Shown here: positions 42,497-50,819 of the stretch, in pieces
Layout of the letters: each line of letters starts with the position of its first letter
How positions within the stretch are numbered: the first letter of the stretch is position 1
Origin: Algibacter lectus
Lineage (GTDB): Bacteria > Bacteroidota > Bacteroidia > Flavobacteriales > Flavobacteriaceae
Direction: 5' to 3'
DNA length: 64,000 nt
NCBI RefSeq assembly: GCF_900112395.1
Contig: NZ_FOLN01000004.1
Span: 124,001 to 188,000 of the forward strand
The notes under the pieces: generated by a model
The model's input: only the letters and a program-made list of their open reading frames with translations
Told to the model about the DNA's origin: nothing
Database searches by the model: none
Made by a program: the position numbers and the translations under genes

Positions 42497-43819
42497 TTAA
42501 AGAGTGACTAATTCAAATAAATAATTGTTTAGTTTTTGTAGCGTATTAATTTTATCACTAGAGTCTATTAATAGTGAAATATTGTTATTACTACCACCAT
42601 AAGAAATCATTCTAATTTTTACATCTTGTAAAATCTGAAAAAGCTTAAAAGTATCTTGATGATTAACAACAGTATGCCCAACTAAACAAACAATACTTTG
42701 GTTTTTATCGACCTCAATAGATGCTATTTTATCTAGCTCAACCAAAATTTTATCTAAATTTTTATCATCATCAATAGTTAAAGACACAGCCACCTCAGAG
42801 GTTGTAATCATATCAATTGATGTTTGATAAGTTTCAAAAATTTCAAATACCTTTTTTAAGAATCCGTGTGCTTGTAACATACGAGCCGATTTAATTTTAA
42901 TGGCTGTAATATTATCTTTAGCTGCAATAGCTTTTATTCCAGTTTCAGATGTTTTACTAGAAATTAAAGTACCATGCGCCTCTGGATTCATGGTGTTTTT
43001 TAATCGTACAGGAATACTATCTGCTCTAACAGGAGTAACAGTTTGTGGGTGTAGAATTTTTGCTCCAAAATAAGCTAACTCTGCAGCCTCATCAAAAGAT
43101 AAGTCCGAAATAGGATGCGTATTTTCAACATACCTAGGATCGTTATTATGCATTCCATCAATATCGGTCCAAATTTGTACTTCTTCAGCTTTTATAGCCG
43201 CACCAATAATGGTTGCAGTATAATCACTTCCGCCACGTTGCAGGTTAGAAATAGCTCCAGAATCATCTAAACAAATAAATCCTTGAGTAATATAAATATC
43301 TGCTGGTCCGGCATTATTTAAAACAACCTCTAAATGCTCTTTTATATAATTAATGTCTGGCTCTTTGAAACTATCAATTTTCATAAAATCTAAAGCCGGC
43401 AATAACACAGAGCTTACACCTTCTTGCTTTAAAAAACTATTAAACATAAAAGTCGACATTAATTCGCCTTGCGCAACAATTTGATTGTTTAGCAACTCCG
43501 AAGACTTCTTATAAGTACACTCTACCAAAAAGTTAAAAACCTCAGATACATATGCTTTTGTTTCTGCATTTAAACTTTCATTTTGAAGTAACGTATCAAT
43601 AACTTCAAAATAAGTTTCGTGAAGTTTATTTATTTTATCTACAGCTTCATTCGCCGTGTTATTTTCAATATCACTTGCAATAGCAACCAATTGGTTTGTA
43701 GTTCCAGACATTGCCGAAAGCACAACAACCTTTTTAGCACCATCGTTGATAATACTTTTAACATTAAGCATATTCTCAACCGACCCGACCGAAGTCCCTC
43801 CAAATTTTAAAACTTTCAT
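42497..43819 (-). CDS. Aspartate kinase
   Basis: The 440-residue protein is a monofunctional aspartokinase: KFGGTSVGS at the start, the VVVLSAMSGTTNQL strand, QGFICLDDSGAISNLQRGGSDYT-like core (QRGGSDYTA), and a C-terminal pair of ACT-type segments (about 300-440). It phosphorylates aspartate for lysine, threonine and methionine synthesis in the cytosol. It is not fused to homoserine dehydrogenase. A TAGTTTTG box (minus, 43854-43861) lies 35 nt upstream; it diverges from an ACT-like protein gene. Confidence 0.93.
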   Translation of the reverse strand: MKVLKFGGTSVGSVENMLNVKSIINDGAKKVVVLSAMSGTTNQLVAIASDIENNTANEAVDKINKLHETYFEVIDTLLQNESLNAETKAYVSEVFNFLVECTYKKSSELLNNQIVAQGELMSTFMFNSFLKQEGVSSVLLPALDFMKIDSFKEPDINYIKEHLEVVLNNAGPADIYITQGFICLDDSGAISNLQRGGSDYTATIIGAAIKAEEVQIWTDIDGMHNNDPRYVENTHPISDLSFDEAAELAYFGAKILHPQTVTPVRADSIPVRLKNTMNPEAHGTLISSKTSETGIKAIAAKDNITAIKIKSARMLQAHGFLKKVFEIFETYQTSIDMITTSEVAVSLTIDDDKNLDKILVELDKIASIEVDKNQSIVCLVGHTVVNHQDTFKLFQILQDVKIRMISYGGSNNNISLLIDSSDKINTLQKLNNYLFELVTL

Positions 43820-43853
43820 ATGGATAATACTTTTATTTAGTTTATTTCTTAAG

Positions 43854-43911
43854 CAAAACTAAAACTCTTAAGACCAATAATAGCATTTTTTAAAAAATAT
43901 GTTTATTTTTG
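43854..43911. promoter_or_regulatory. Divergent promoter pair for aspartokinase (-) and the ACT-like gene (+)
   Basis: TAGTTTTG on the minus strand (43854-43861) and TATTTTTG on the plus strand (43904-43911) are 42 bp apart and point outward, each 22-34 nt from its gene start. Confidence 0.6.
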
Positions 43912-43933
43912 CACAAATTGTTAAATAGTTAAC

Positions 43934-44590
43934 ATGAAGACTGTATCTAACTGTGTAGAAGACATTTTAATTTCGCAACCTTATTTGGAGGAAGCGCTTT
44001 CTAGAAACATTATTAATTTTAGTGCATTAGCGCTAGAACTTACCGAACCTATTAGTAAAATGCTAAAAAAGGATGTTAAAGCAGGAGCGATTATGATGGC
44101 CTTACGCCGTTATAACCCACCAATTACTTTAACAAATTCGGTTAAAATGAAACGCGTAATCCAAAACTTAGGCGATATTACAGTTCGCTCTAATTTAACA
44201 GATTACACAGTCAAAAATTCTGAAACCCTTATTGACAATCACGCAAAAATTCTTGCGCGCATCAATCAAGAGTCTAAATTATTTTACACCTTTACTAGAG
44301 GTATTCACGAAAGCAACATTATTATCTCTAGCAGTTTAAACGATTTTATAAAAGACTCCCTTAAATTAGAATCTTTTATTGCCGTGCAAGAAGGCCTTTC
44401 TGCCATTAGCATTAACTTACCACAAGACAACTCTAAAATCGCAGGGCTTTACTACCACTTCTTCAAACGATTAGCCTGGGAAGGCATTGTACTTTACGAA
44501 GTAATTTCTACCACCAACGAGTTTACTATTTTAGTTGAAGATGAATATGTAGACCAAGCCTTTGCCGCCATAAAACGAGTGAAATCTTAA
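43934..44590 (+). CDS. Conserved protein with probable ACT domains, divergent from aspartokinase
   Basis: The 218-residue protein has an N-terminal helical part (about 1-75, MKTVSNCVEDILISQPYLEE, VKAGAIMMALRRY) and a C-terminal half that looks like ACT domains (QEGLSAISINLPQD, YEVISTTNEFTILVED, QAFAAIKRV), resembling the regulatory end of aspartokinases. I know no function. It shares a divergent promoter region with the aspartokinase gene, so a role as a separate regulatory or amino-acid-sensing partner is plausible but unproven. Confidence 0.65.
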   Translation: MKTVSNCVEDILISQPYLEEALSRNIINFSALALELTEPISKMLKKDVKAGAIMMALRRYNPPITLTNSVKMKRVIQNLGDITVRSNLTDYTVKNSETLIDNHAKILARINQESKLFYTFTRGIHESNIIISSSLNDFIKDSLKLESFIAVQEGLSAISINLPQDNSKIAGLYYHFFKRLAWEGIVLYEVISTTNEFTILVEDEYVDQAFAAIKRVKS

Positions 44591-44613
44591 TTTTTAAATC
44601 TTAAATGATAGAG

Positions 44614-44621
44614 TATCTTTG
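44614..44621 (+). promoter_or_regulatory. Probable -7 box for the alpha/beta hydrolase gene (TATCTTTG)
   Basis: TATCTTTG lies 17 nt before the ATG at 44639, within the short gap after the ACT-like gene. Confidence 0.6.
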
Positions 44622-44638
44622 CCCGAGATATTGAAATC

Positions 44639-45418
44639 ATGATATTACAACATAAAGGCATTAACATATTTTATACCGACCAAGGTAAAGGCAGCGCAGT
44701 AGTTTTACTTCACGGTTTTTTAGAAAACATTTCCATGTGGGATGAACTCACACCTATTCTTTCTAAAAAAAACAGAGTTATTTGTATTGATCTATTAGGG
44801 CACGGAAAAACAGACTGTTTAGGCTACGTACACACCATGGAACTTATGGCCGAAGCTGTTACTGCAGTTTTAAAACACTTAAAAATTCGTCGATCTACAT
44901 TTGTTGGCCATTCTATGGGCGGCTATGTAGCGCTCGCTTTCGCGGAAGAAAATCCAGACGCGTTAAAAGGTTTATGCTTAATGAATTCTACAGCCAGTGC
45001 CGACACACCAGAAAAACAGCAAAATAGAGATCGTGCTATTTTAGCCGTAAAGCAAAACCATAAAAGCTTTATAAGGATGGCTATTGTAAATTTGTTTAGA
45101 CCAAAGAACAGAACCTTATATGCTGATAAAATAAAAAAAATAAGAAAAGACGCTCAAGAAACTCCCCTTCAAGGTATTGTAGCCGCTTTAGAAGGCATGA
45201 AAATTAGGAACGATCGTGAAGCTCTTCTCCACTTTACTCCGTTTAAGAAAATGTTAGTAGCAGGAAAAAAAGATCCTGTTTTACACTACGATACTCTTGC
45301 AGAACAAACACAAAACACAGAGGTTAAATTAGTTACACTTCCGGACGGACACATGTCGCACATCGAGAATAAAGACGAACTTCTGTTAAATTTAACGCAT
45401 TTCATCGAAAAAATATAG
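44639..45418 (+). CDS. Alpha/beta hydrolase
   Basis: The 259-residue protein has the alpha/beta-hydrolase fold marks: oxyanion-region VVLLHGFLENISMW, the nucleophile elbow VGHSMGGYVAL with Ser92, an acid in AGKKDPVLH and a histidine in DGHMSHIENKDELL. No signal peptide is seen, so it acts in the cytosol. The substrate is unknown; MenH-like or esterase roles are possible, but no pathway partners are nearby. Confidence 0.87.
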   Translation: MILQHKGINIFYTDQGKGSAVVLLHGFLENISMWDELTPILSKKNRVICIDLLGHGKTDCLGYVHTMELMAEAVTAVLKHLKIRRSTFVGHSMGGYVALAFAEENPDALKGLCLMNSTASADTPEKQQNRDRAILAVKQNHKSFIRMAIVNLFRPKNRTLYADKIKKIRKDAQETPLQGIVAALEGMKIRNDREALLHFTPFKKMLVAGKKDPVLHYDTLAEQTQNTEVKLVTLPDGHMSHIENKDELLLNLTHFIEKI

Positions 45419-45476
45419 CTTTTCGTCGTGTTTATTTTTTATTTTTACTATATTCACAAAGTAAAAATCAACCCAA

Positions 45477-45743
45477 ATGAATAACACACCCTACAAACCA
45501 GCCCTTTTACCTAAAATGTACTGCGGCGTTTTTGGCCACAATTTTAAGGTATCTAAAAAAGTAACCTACCACGTAAGTGAATATACGTGCTCACATTGTA
45601 AAAAGCAATTAACCACGAGTAGCAACGGCGCTCTAATAGAGCTAACTCCAAAATTTAAAGAAATAAACAACATTTTGGAACGCATACACACCAGCCGCAA
45701 AAACCGCAACAGTAAAAGCGAAATACTGATTGAAAACCTATAA
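45477..45743 (+). CDS. Small zinc-ribbon-like protein, paralogue 1
   Basis: The 88-residue protein has MYCGVFGHNF with C16 and H21, then YTCSHCKKQLTT with C38 and C41, and a lysine/arginine-rich C-terminal tail. The spacing C-x4-H ... CxxC is identical to the protein at 47210-47416 (22 residues between first and third cysteines in both). It probably binds one zinc. The family resembles the short DUF1660-type proteins, but I am not certain. Function unknown. Confidence 0.7.
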   Translation: MNNTPYKPALLPKMYCGVFGHNFKVSKKVTYHVSEYTCSHCKKQLTTSSNGALIELTPKFKEINNILERIHTSRKNRNSKSEILIENL

Positions 45744-45754
45744 CCCCAAAAATC

Positions 45755-45859
45755 ATGTTTTACTACAACCTTCCATCAACATTAATGCGTCCGCACCGCA
45801 AAGAAGTGCTTCAATTAATAAAACGCATTGTTTTAGATTACAGCCTAAAGAATAATTAA
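45755..45859 (+). CDS. Possible 34-residue protein
   Basis: ATG at 45755 opens a frame of 34 residues (MFYYNLPSTLMRPHRKEVLQ and so on) 11 bp after the zinc-ribbon gene, and its stop overlaps the stop of the convergent thiL gene. The composition is basic and plausible, but there is no family evidence. Confidence 0.3.
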   Translation: MFYYNLPSTLMRPHRKEVLQLIKRIVLDYSLKNN

Positions 45860-46899
45860 TCGAAGTTTTTCCAACCTTGAGCTATTAAAGGAATTCGAGT
45901 GTTTGAGCGCGTTACTAAATGTACACCTTCATTCTCATCCTTCATGTGCCCAATAATACTTAAGTGTGGATTTGCTTTAATTTTAGTAAAATCGTCTTGC
46001 GAAATAGTAAAAAGCAATTCGTAATCTTCACCTCCGTTTAAAGCAACGGTTGTGCTATCGATATCAAACTCCTCACAAACTGTAATTACAGTAGGATCTA
46101 GCGGAATTTTTTCTTCATATAAATCGCACCCAACCTTACTACTCTTACAAATATGTAAAATTTCTGAAGATAAGCCATCACTAACATCAACCATAGCTGT
46201 AGGTTTAACACCTAAATCTTTAAGTAACTTAGCAACATCTTTTCTGGCTTCAGGCTTTAACTGACGCTCAATAATATAAGTATAAGCCTCTAAATCTGGC
46301 TGACTATTTGGATTCACTTTATAAACCTCCTTTTCCCGCTCCAAAACTTGCAACCCCATATAAGCCGCTCCTAAATCTCCAGTAACAACTAACAAATCGC
46401 CCGGTTTTGCAGTACTTCTATAAACCTCATCACCTTTAACAACCTGCCCTATCGCTGTTACAGAAATTAACAAACCCGTGGTAGACGATGTAGTATCTCC
46501 ACCAACGACATCAATATTATAAATTTTTGCAGCAGTTTCAATACCAGCATACAACTCCTCTACAGCTTCTAAAGGAAAACGATTAGAAACCGCAATCGAC
46601 ACCGTTATTTGAGTAGCCTCAGCATTCATGGCGTAAACATCAGATAGATTAACAACAACAGCTTTATAACCTAAATGCTTTAAAGGCATATAGCTTAAAT
46701 CGAAATGTACATTTTCCACCAACAAATCGGTCGTCACTACTATGTTTTTATCGTCAAAATCTAAAACAGCGGCATCGTCCCCAATTCCTTTTACAGTGGA
46801 GCTATGTGAAATTTCGAAATTTTTAGTTAAATGCTCAATAAGTGCAAATTCACCTAAAGTGCTTAATGGCGTACGTTGTTGATTTTTATCTTCTATCAT
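45856..46899 (-). CDS. thiL: Thiamine-monophosphate kinase
   Basis: The 347-residue enzyme phosphorylates thiamine phosphate to thiamine diphosphate using ATP. The N-terminal GEFALIEHLTKN, GIGDDAAVLDF, TTDLLVENVHFDL and the VVGGDTTSS nucleotide/metal loop are typical of ThiL in the PurM-like superfamily, as are the C-terminal TAMVDVSDGLSSEI and ALNGGEDYELLF. The length is normal. The ATG at 46899 follows the promoter box by 4 nt, so the transcript is probably leaderless. No other thiamine genes are in the window. Confidence 0.95.
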   Translation of the reverse strand: MIEDKNQQRTPLSTLGEFALIEHLTKNFEISHSSTVKGIGDDAAVLDFDDKNIVVTTDLLVENVHFDLSYMPLKHLGYKAVVVNLSDVYAMNAEATQITVSIAVSNRFPLEAVEELYAGIETAAKIYNIDVVGGDTTSSTTGLLISVTAIGQVVKGDEVYRSTAKPGDLLVVTGDLGAAYMGLQVLEREKEVYKVNPNSQPDLEAYTYIIERQLKPEARKDVAKLLKDLGVKPTAMVDVSDGLSSEILHICKSSKVGCDLYEEKIPLDPTVITVCEEFDIDSTTVALNGGEDYELLFTISQDDFTKIKANPHLSIIGHMKDENEGVHLVTRSNTRIPLIAQGWKNFD

Positions 46900-46903
46900 G
46901 CTG

Positions 46904-46911
46904 CAAAAATA
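46904..46911 (-). promoter_or_regulatory. -7 box for thiL 4 nt before the start codon (TATTTTTG)
   Basis: On the minus strand TATTTTTG is followed by CAGC and the ATG at 46899, predicting leaderless mRNA. Confidence 0.65.
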
Positions 46912-47093
46912 AGAAGCTAATTTCGTTTTTAATAGAAAAACAAGAGCAAACCTTTTAGAATTACAAATATTAATTCAAGAACCTCTTGCAAAATAAACAT
47001 TCCATAGTCACCAAAGCTAATCAACTCAATTAGAGCAAAACGCTAAAGCTCAATTGATTTCTTCAAATTAAAAGTACACCAGATTGACCATCC

Positions 47094-47162
47094 ATCGATT
47101 TTTTCTCTTTAACGAACTAAATAAAAATGCATTTCATCGATTAATAATAATATTTCATCGAT
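47094..47162. promoter_or_regulatory. Three phased ATCGAT sites in the 310-bp gap before the second zinc-ribbon gene
   Basis: ATCGAT occurs at 47094-47099, 47136-47141 and 47157-47162, spaced 42 and 21 bp, i.e. four and two helical turns. The last two share the longer ATTTCATCGAT. The remaining part of the gap (46912-47093) shows nothing I can name besides general AT-richness and a possible start region for the plus-strand gene. Confidence 0.45.
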
Positions 47163-47209
47163 AATTTCGTCAATTTGCTTAAATTCGTAATCCCAAATAC
47201 TATCAACTT

Positions 47210-47416
47210 ATGGAACATAATTTACCTCTAAATATGTTTTGCGCCTCTTTTGGCCATAACTATTTTCTTATTGAACGTACAAGCTTTGAGATGTCTCAAC
47301 TTATATGTAAATCTTGCGGTGCACAATTTAATTACAACACCAATGGTGATATTGTAAAAGCAAAAATGAATTACACCAATTTAGACGAGATTATAAAAAT
47401 TTTACGACCAAGTTAA
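47210..47416 (+). CDS. Small zinc-ribbon-like protein, paralogue 2
   Basis: The 68-residue protein has MFCASFGHNY (C11, H16) and LICKSCGAQF (C33, C36), the same arrangement as the 88-residue protein upstream of thiL, with N(T/S)NG after the second pair in both. It likely binds one zinc ion. It lacks the basic tail of paralogue 1. The three phased ATCGAT motifs lie 48-116 bp before its start. Function unknown. Confidence 0.7.
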   Translation: MEHNLPLNMFCASFGHNYFLIERTSFEMSQLICKSCGAQFNYNTNGDIVKAKMNYTNLDEIIKILRPS

Positions 47417-47614
47417 TCTTTAAAATTTTCATTTTTATTCATACTAAATTCAACTTGCATATTTCAAAAAAACGAATGAATTTCATATCAATTCTGCAAT
47501 AGATTCATTTAAAAATCAGAACAATATGTAACCAAAAGCTAGTTCATAAAAAAAACCTATCAAGCTATATGCTAATATAATGTTAGGTTCTATGGAAATC
47601 CATGACTTATATTG

Positions 47615-47622
47615 TATATTTG
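47615..47622 (+). promoter_or_regulatory. Probable -7 box for the suf operon (TATATTTG)
   Basis: TATATTTG lies 35 nt before the sufA ATG at 47657. The extended frame from 47612 reads through it, which supports the later start. Confidence 0.65.
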
Positions 47623-47656
47623 CACTCTATTTAGAGCAAATCTAAATTCAAAAAAT

Positions 47657-47986
47657 ATGATAAAAGTTTCTGAAACAGCTAAAAAGAAAGTTATCGAACT
47701 TATGACAGACGATGGCTATAATCCTACCGAAGATTTTGTTCGTGTTGGGGTAAAAAGTGGTGGTTGTTCTGGCTTATCCTACGATTTAAAGTTTGATAAA
47801 GAAAATCAAGAAGACGATAAAGTTTTTATTGACAATGGTGTAAAAATCATTGTTGACAAAAAGAGTTTCTTGTATTTAATAGGCACTACCCTTGAATATT
47901 CAGGAGGATTAAACGGCACAGGCTTCGTTTTTAATAATCCTAACGCAAACCGTACTTGCGGTTGTGGCGAATCGTTTTCATTATAA
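47657..47986 (+). CDS. sufA: Iron-sulfur cluster assembly protein SufA/IscA type
   Basis: The 109-residue A-type carrier holds and transfers Fe-S clusters. The three conserved cysteines are seen in GGCSGLSYDL and the C-terminal RTCGCGESF. I choose the ATG at 47657 (MIKVSETAKKKV); the frame extends upstream to a TTG at 47612, which would encode the promoter box. It starts the suf gene set, 18 bp before sufB. Confidence 0.92.
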   Translation: MIKVSETAKKKVIELMTDDGYNPTEDFVRVGVKSGGCSGLSYDLKFDKENQEDDKVFIDNGVKIIVDKKSFLYLIGTTLEYSGGLNGTGFVFNNPNANRTCGCGESFSL

Positions 47987-48004
47987 AAAAATAAGAAAAG
48001 AATT

Positions 48005-49453
48005 ATGTCGAAGTATACCGAGGATGATTTACGCGAAGAGCTAAAAACCAAAGAATACGAATACGGATTTTTTACCGATATAGAATCTGAAACATTCCCG
48101 ATTGGTTTAAATGAAGATATTGTGCGCGCTATTTCTAAAAAGAAAGATGAGCCACAATGGATGACCGATTGGAGATTAGAAGCATTTAAAGTTTGGAAAG
48201 AAATGGCAGAGCCAGAATGGGCGAATGTTAGATATACAAAACCAGATTTTCAAGCTATAGCCTATTATTCGGCTCCAACTTCTGTAGACCCTAACAAAAC
48301 GTTAGATGATGTAGATCCTGATTTACTTGCTATGTACAAGAAATTAGGTATTTCTGTAGATGAACAGAAAAAAATGAACAATGTTGCTATGGATATTGTT
48401 GTAGATTCCGTTTCGGTTGCTACAACTTTCAAGAAAACATTAGGAGAAAAAGGAATTATTTTTATGAGTATTTCTGAGGCTATCAAAGAGCATCCAGAAC
48501 TTGTAAAAAAACATCTAGGAACCGTTGTTCCTACTAAAGACAATTTTTATGCAGCTTTAAACTCTGCTGTTTTTAGTGATGGCTCTTTCTGCTATATTCC
48601 AAAAGGTGTTAGATGTCCAATGGAATTATCTACATACTTTAGAATTAATCAAGCAGGAACAGGACAATTTGAAAGAACTTTAGTAATTGCCGACGAAGGT
48701 AGTTATGTAAGTTACCTAGAAGGTTGTACTGCACCTAGCCGTGATGAAAACCAATTGCACGCAGCCGTTGTAGAGCTTATTGCTTTAGACGATGCTGAAA
48801 TAAAATACTCAACCGTACAAAACTGGTTCCCTGGTAATGCAGAAGGAAAAGGTGGTGTTTACAACTTTGTAACTAAAAGAGGTTTATGCGAGAAAAACGC
48901 TAAAATATCTTGGACACAAGTTGAAACCGGTTCGGCTGTAACATGGAAATATCCTTCTTGTATATTAAAAGGAGATAATTCTGTAGGTGAGTTTTACTCT
49001 ATCGCAGTGACCAATAATTATCAACAAGCCGATACAGGTACGAAGATGATTCATATTGGTAAAAACACAAAATCTACCATTATTTCCAAAGGAATATCTG
49101 CAGGTAAATCGCAAAACAGTTACCGTGGTTTAGTACAAATTGGCTCTAGAGCTGATAATGCACGTAACTTTTCGCAATGTGATAGTTTACTAATGGGTAA
49201 TGAATGTGGAGCACACACCTTCCCATATATTGAAGCTAAAAACAAAACAGCCAAAGTAGAACACGAAGCTACAACAAGTAAAATTGGTGAAGACCAAATT
49301 TTTTACTGTAACCAACGTGGTATCGATACCGAAAAAGCAATTGCATTAATTGTAAACGGTTTTAGTAAAGAAGTATTAAACAAGCTACCAATGGAGTTTG
49401 CTGTTGAAGCTCAAAAATTATTAGAAATTAGTTTAGAAGGTTCTGTAGGATAA
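48005..49453 (+). CDS. sufB: Fe-S cluster assembly scaffold SufB
   Basis: The 482-residue protein is SufB of the SufBCD scaffold complex, the place where clusters are built. It is recognised from [39 protein letters not shown], the [16 protein letters not shown] segment and [20 protein letters not shown]. The end ([17 protein letters not shown]) is typical. Length is normal. It is followed, 19 bp later, by a small lipoprotein gene instead of sufC. Confidence 0.97.
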   Translation: MSKYTEDDLREELKTKEYEYGFFTDIESETFPIGLNEDIVRAISKKKDEPQWMTDWRLEAFKVWKEMAEPEWANVRYTKPDFQAIAYYSAPTSVDPNKTLDDVDPDLLAMYKKLGISVDEQKKMNNVAMDIVVDSVSVATTFKKTLGEKGIIFMSISEAIKEHPELVKKHLGTVVPTKDNFYAALNSAVFSDGSFCYIPKGVRCPMELSTYFRINQAGTGQFERTLVIADEGSYVSYLEGCTAPSRDENQLHAAVVELIALDDAEIKYSTVQNWFPGNAEGKGGVYNFVTKRGLCEKNAKISWTQVETGSAVTWKYPSCILKGDNSVGEFYSIAVTNNYQQADTGTKMIHIGKNTKSTIISKGISAGKSQNSYRGLVQIGSRADNARNFSQCDSLLMGNECGAHTFPYIEAKNKTAKVEHEATTSKIGEDQIFYCNQRGIDTEKAIALIVNGFSKEVLNKLPMEFAVEAQKLLEISLEGSVG

Positions 49454-49472
49454 CATCTATAAATCGATATAA

Positions 49473-49856
49473 ATGAAAAAATTAGGCATTTTAGTTCTTT
49501 GTATTTCACTATTTGTGAGTTGTAAAAACGACAGCAAATCGACTGAAACCATATATCAAGATGATGATTTAACACTATTAAAAGGTGAATTTGTTTATTA
49601 TGATGGTGCAGCTGTTTTACAAACAAGCACAGAAATTTACGGTGTATTTATTACCGACAAACTAGAAGAACTAAATAAGCAAGCTGAAGCCTTTAAAAAA
49701 AACAAAACCGATATGGTTACTGTTGAAATAAGAGGAAAAGTAACGCAAGAACAAGACAAAAAAATTCTTTGGGAAAACAAAGTTGAAGTCGTTAAGATTA
49801 TTAGCGTAAAACCAGCACATAACGAAAACGAAGGCCTTGTAAAATTAGGCAGTTAA
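49473..49856 (+). CDS. Small lipoprotein inside the suf operon
   Basis: The 127-residue product has a lipoprotein signal ending LFVSC with C17, then a short acidic spacer and a compact domain (YYDGAAVLQTSTEIYGVFIT, VEIRGKVTQEQDKKILWENK). I do not know a family, though similar small lipoproteins occur within suf operons of relatives, as far as I recall. It lies between sufB and sufC and must be co-transcribed; a periplasmic lipoprotein has no obvious part in cytosolic cluster assembly. The cysteine is the only one. Confidence 0.7.
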   Translation: MKKLGILVLCISLFVSCKNDSKSTETIYQDDDLTLLKGEFVYYDGAAVLQTSTEIYGVFITDKLEELNKQAEAFKKNKTDMVTVEIRGKVTQEQDKKILWENKVEVVKIISVKPAHNENEGLVKLGS

Positions 49857-49927
49857 ATAATAAAATTAAACACCGAATTCTAATTTGAAAAGAACACTCT
49901 TATCAAACAGGATTTAAAATATAAAGT

Positions 49928-50680
49928 ATGTTAAAAATAAATAATTTACACGCAAGCGTAGAAGATAAAGGCATTCTAAAAGGTATTAACCTAGAAGTGA
50001 AAGCAGGAGAAGTTCACGCTATTATGGGCCCAAATGGTTCAGGTAAAAGTACACTAGCTTCAGTTATCGCTGGAAAAGAAGAATATGAAGTTACAGATGG
50101 TAACATCATTTTTGAAGGTGAAGATATTGAAGAATTAGCAGCCGAAGAGCGCGCACATAAAGGTGTGTTTTTATCGTTTCAATACCCAGTAGAAATCCCT
50201 GGAGTATCGGTAACTAACTTTATAAAAACAGCTATTAACGAATCGCGTAAAGCAAAAGGTTTAGGAGATATGCCTGCAAAAGACATGCTCAAACTTATTC
50301 GTGAAAAAGCCGATTTATTAGAAATGGATCGTAAATTTTTATCACGCTCGTTAAACGAAGGTTTTTCTGGTGGTGAGAAAAAACGTAACGAGATTTTTCA
50401 AATGGCAATGTTAGAGCCAAAATTAGCAATATTAGATGAAACCGATTCTGGTTTAGATATCGATGCATTACGTATTGTTGCAAATGGTGTTAACAAACTT
50501 AAAAGTAAAGACAATGCCGTAGTTGTAATTACACACTACCAACGTCTTTTAGATTACATCGTTCCAGATTTTGTACACGTTTTATACAATGGTAAAATTG
50601 TAAAATCGGGTGGAAAAGAACTTGCTCACGAGCTTGAAGAAAAAGGATACGATTGGATTAAAGAAGAAGTGAACGCTTAA
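49928..50680 (+). CDS. sufC: Fe-S cluster assembly ATPase SufC
   Basis: The 250-residue ABC ATPase of the SufBCD complex. Walker A is IMGPNGSGKSTLAS (about residue 35), the signature FSGGEKKRNEIFQM, Walker B LAILDETDSGLDIDAL, and the H-loop VVVITHYQR. It binds SufB and SufD and drives opening of the scaffold with ATP. The length is standard. It is followed by a 139-bp gap with repeat-like sequence before sufD. Confidence 0.97.
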   Translation: MLKINNLHASVEDKGILKGINLEVKAGEVHAIMGPNGSGKSTLASVIAGKEEYEVTDGNIIFEGEDIEELAAEERAHKGVFLSFQYPVEIPGVSVTNFIKTAINESRKAKGLGDMPAKDMLKLIREKADLLEMDRKFLSRSLNEGFSGGEKKRNEIFQMAMLEPKLAILDETDSGLDIDALRIVANGVNKLKSKDNAVVVITHYQRLLDYIVPDFVHVLYNGKIVKSGGKELAHELEEKGYDWIKEEVNA

Positions 50681-50683
50681 AAA

Positions 50684-50800
50684 CAGTCTCAGTATTCAGT
50701 AACCGTATGCAGTTGCCTACTCAAAACTGATTACTCAAGATTATAAAATATAGTAAACAGTTTAACTCTTAGATTTTCTTTTTCTGAAAAACTGAGACTG
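50684..50800. repeat. ACTG-rich inverted repeat element between sufC and sufD
   Basis: CAGTCTCAGT (50684-50693) and ACTGAGACTG (50791-50800) are exact inverse complements. Between and after them lie many ACTG/CAGT words (TCAGTAACC, GCAGTTGCC, AAAACTGATTACT, CCACTGAAAACTG). Similar low-complexity sequence is scattered in Flavobacteria, from memory. It interrupts an otherwise compact operon. Confidence 0.55.
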
Positions 50801-50819
50801 CCACTGAAAACTGAAAACA

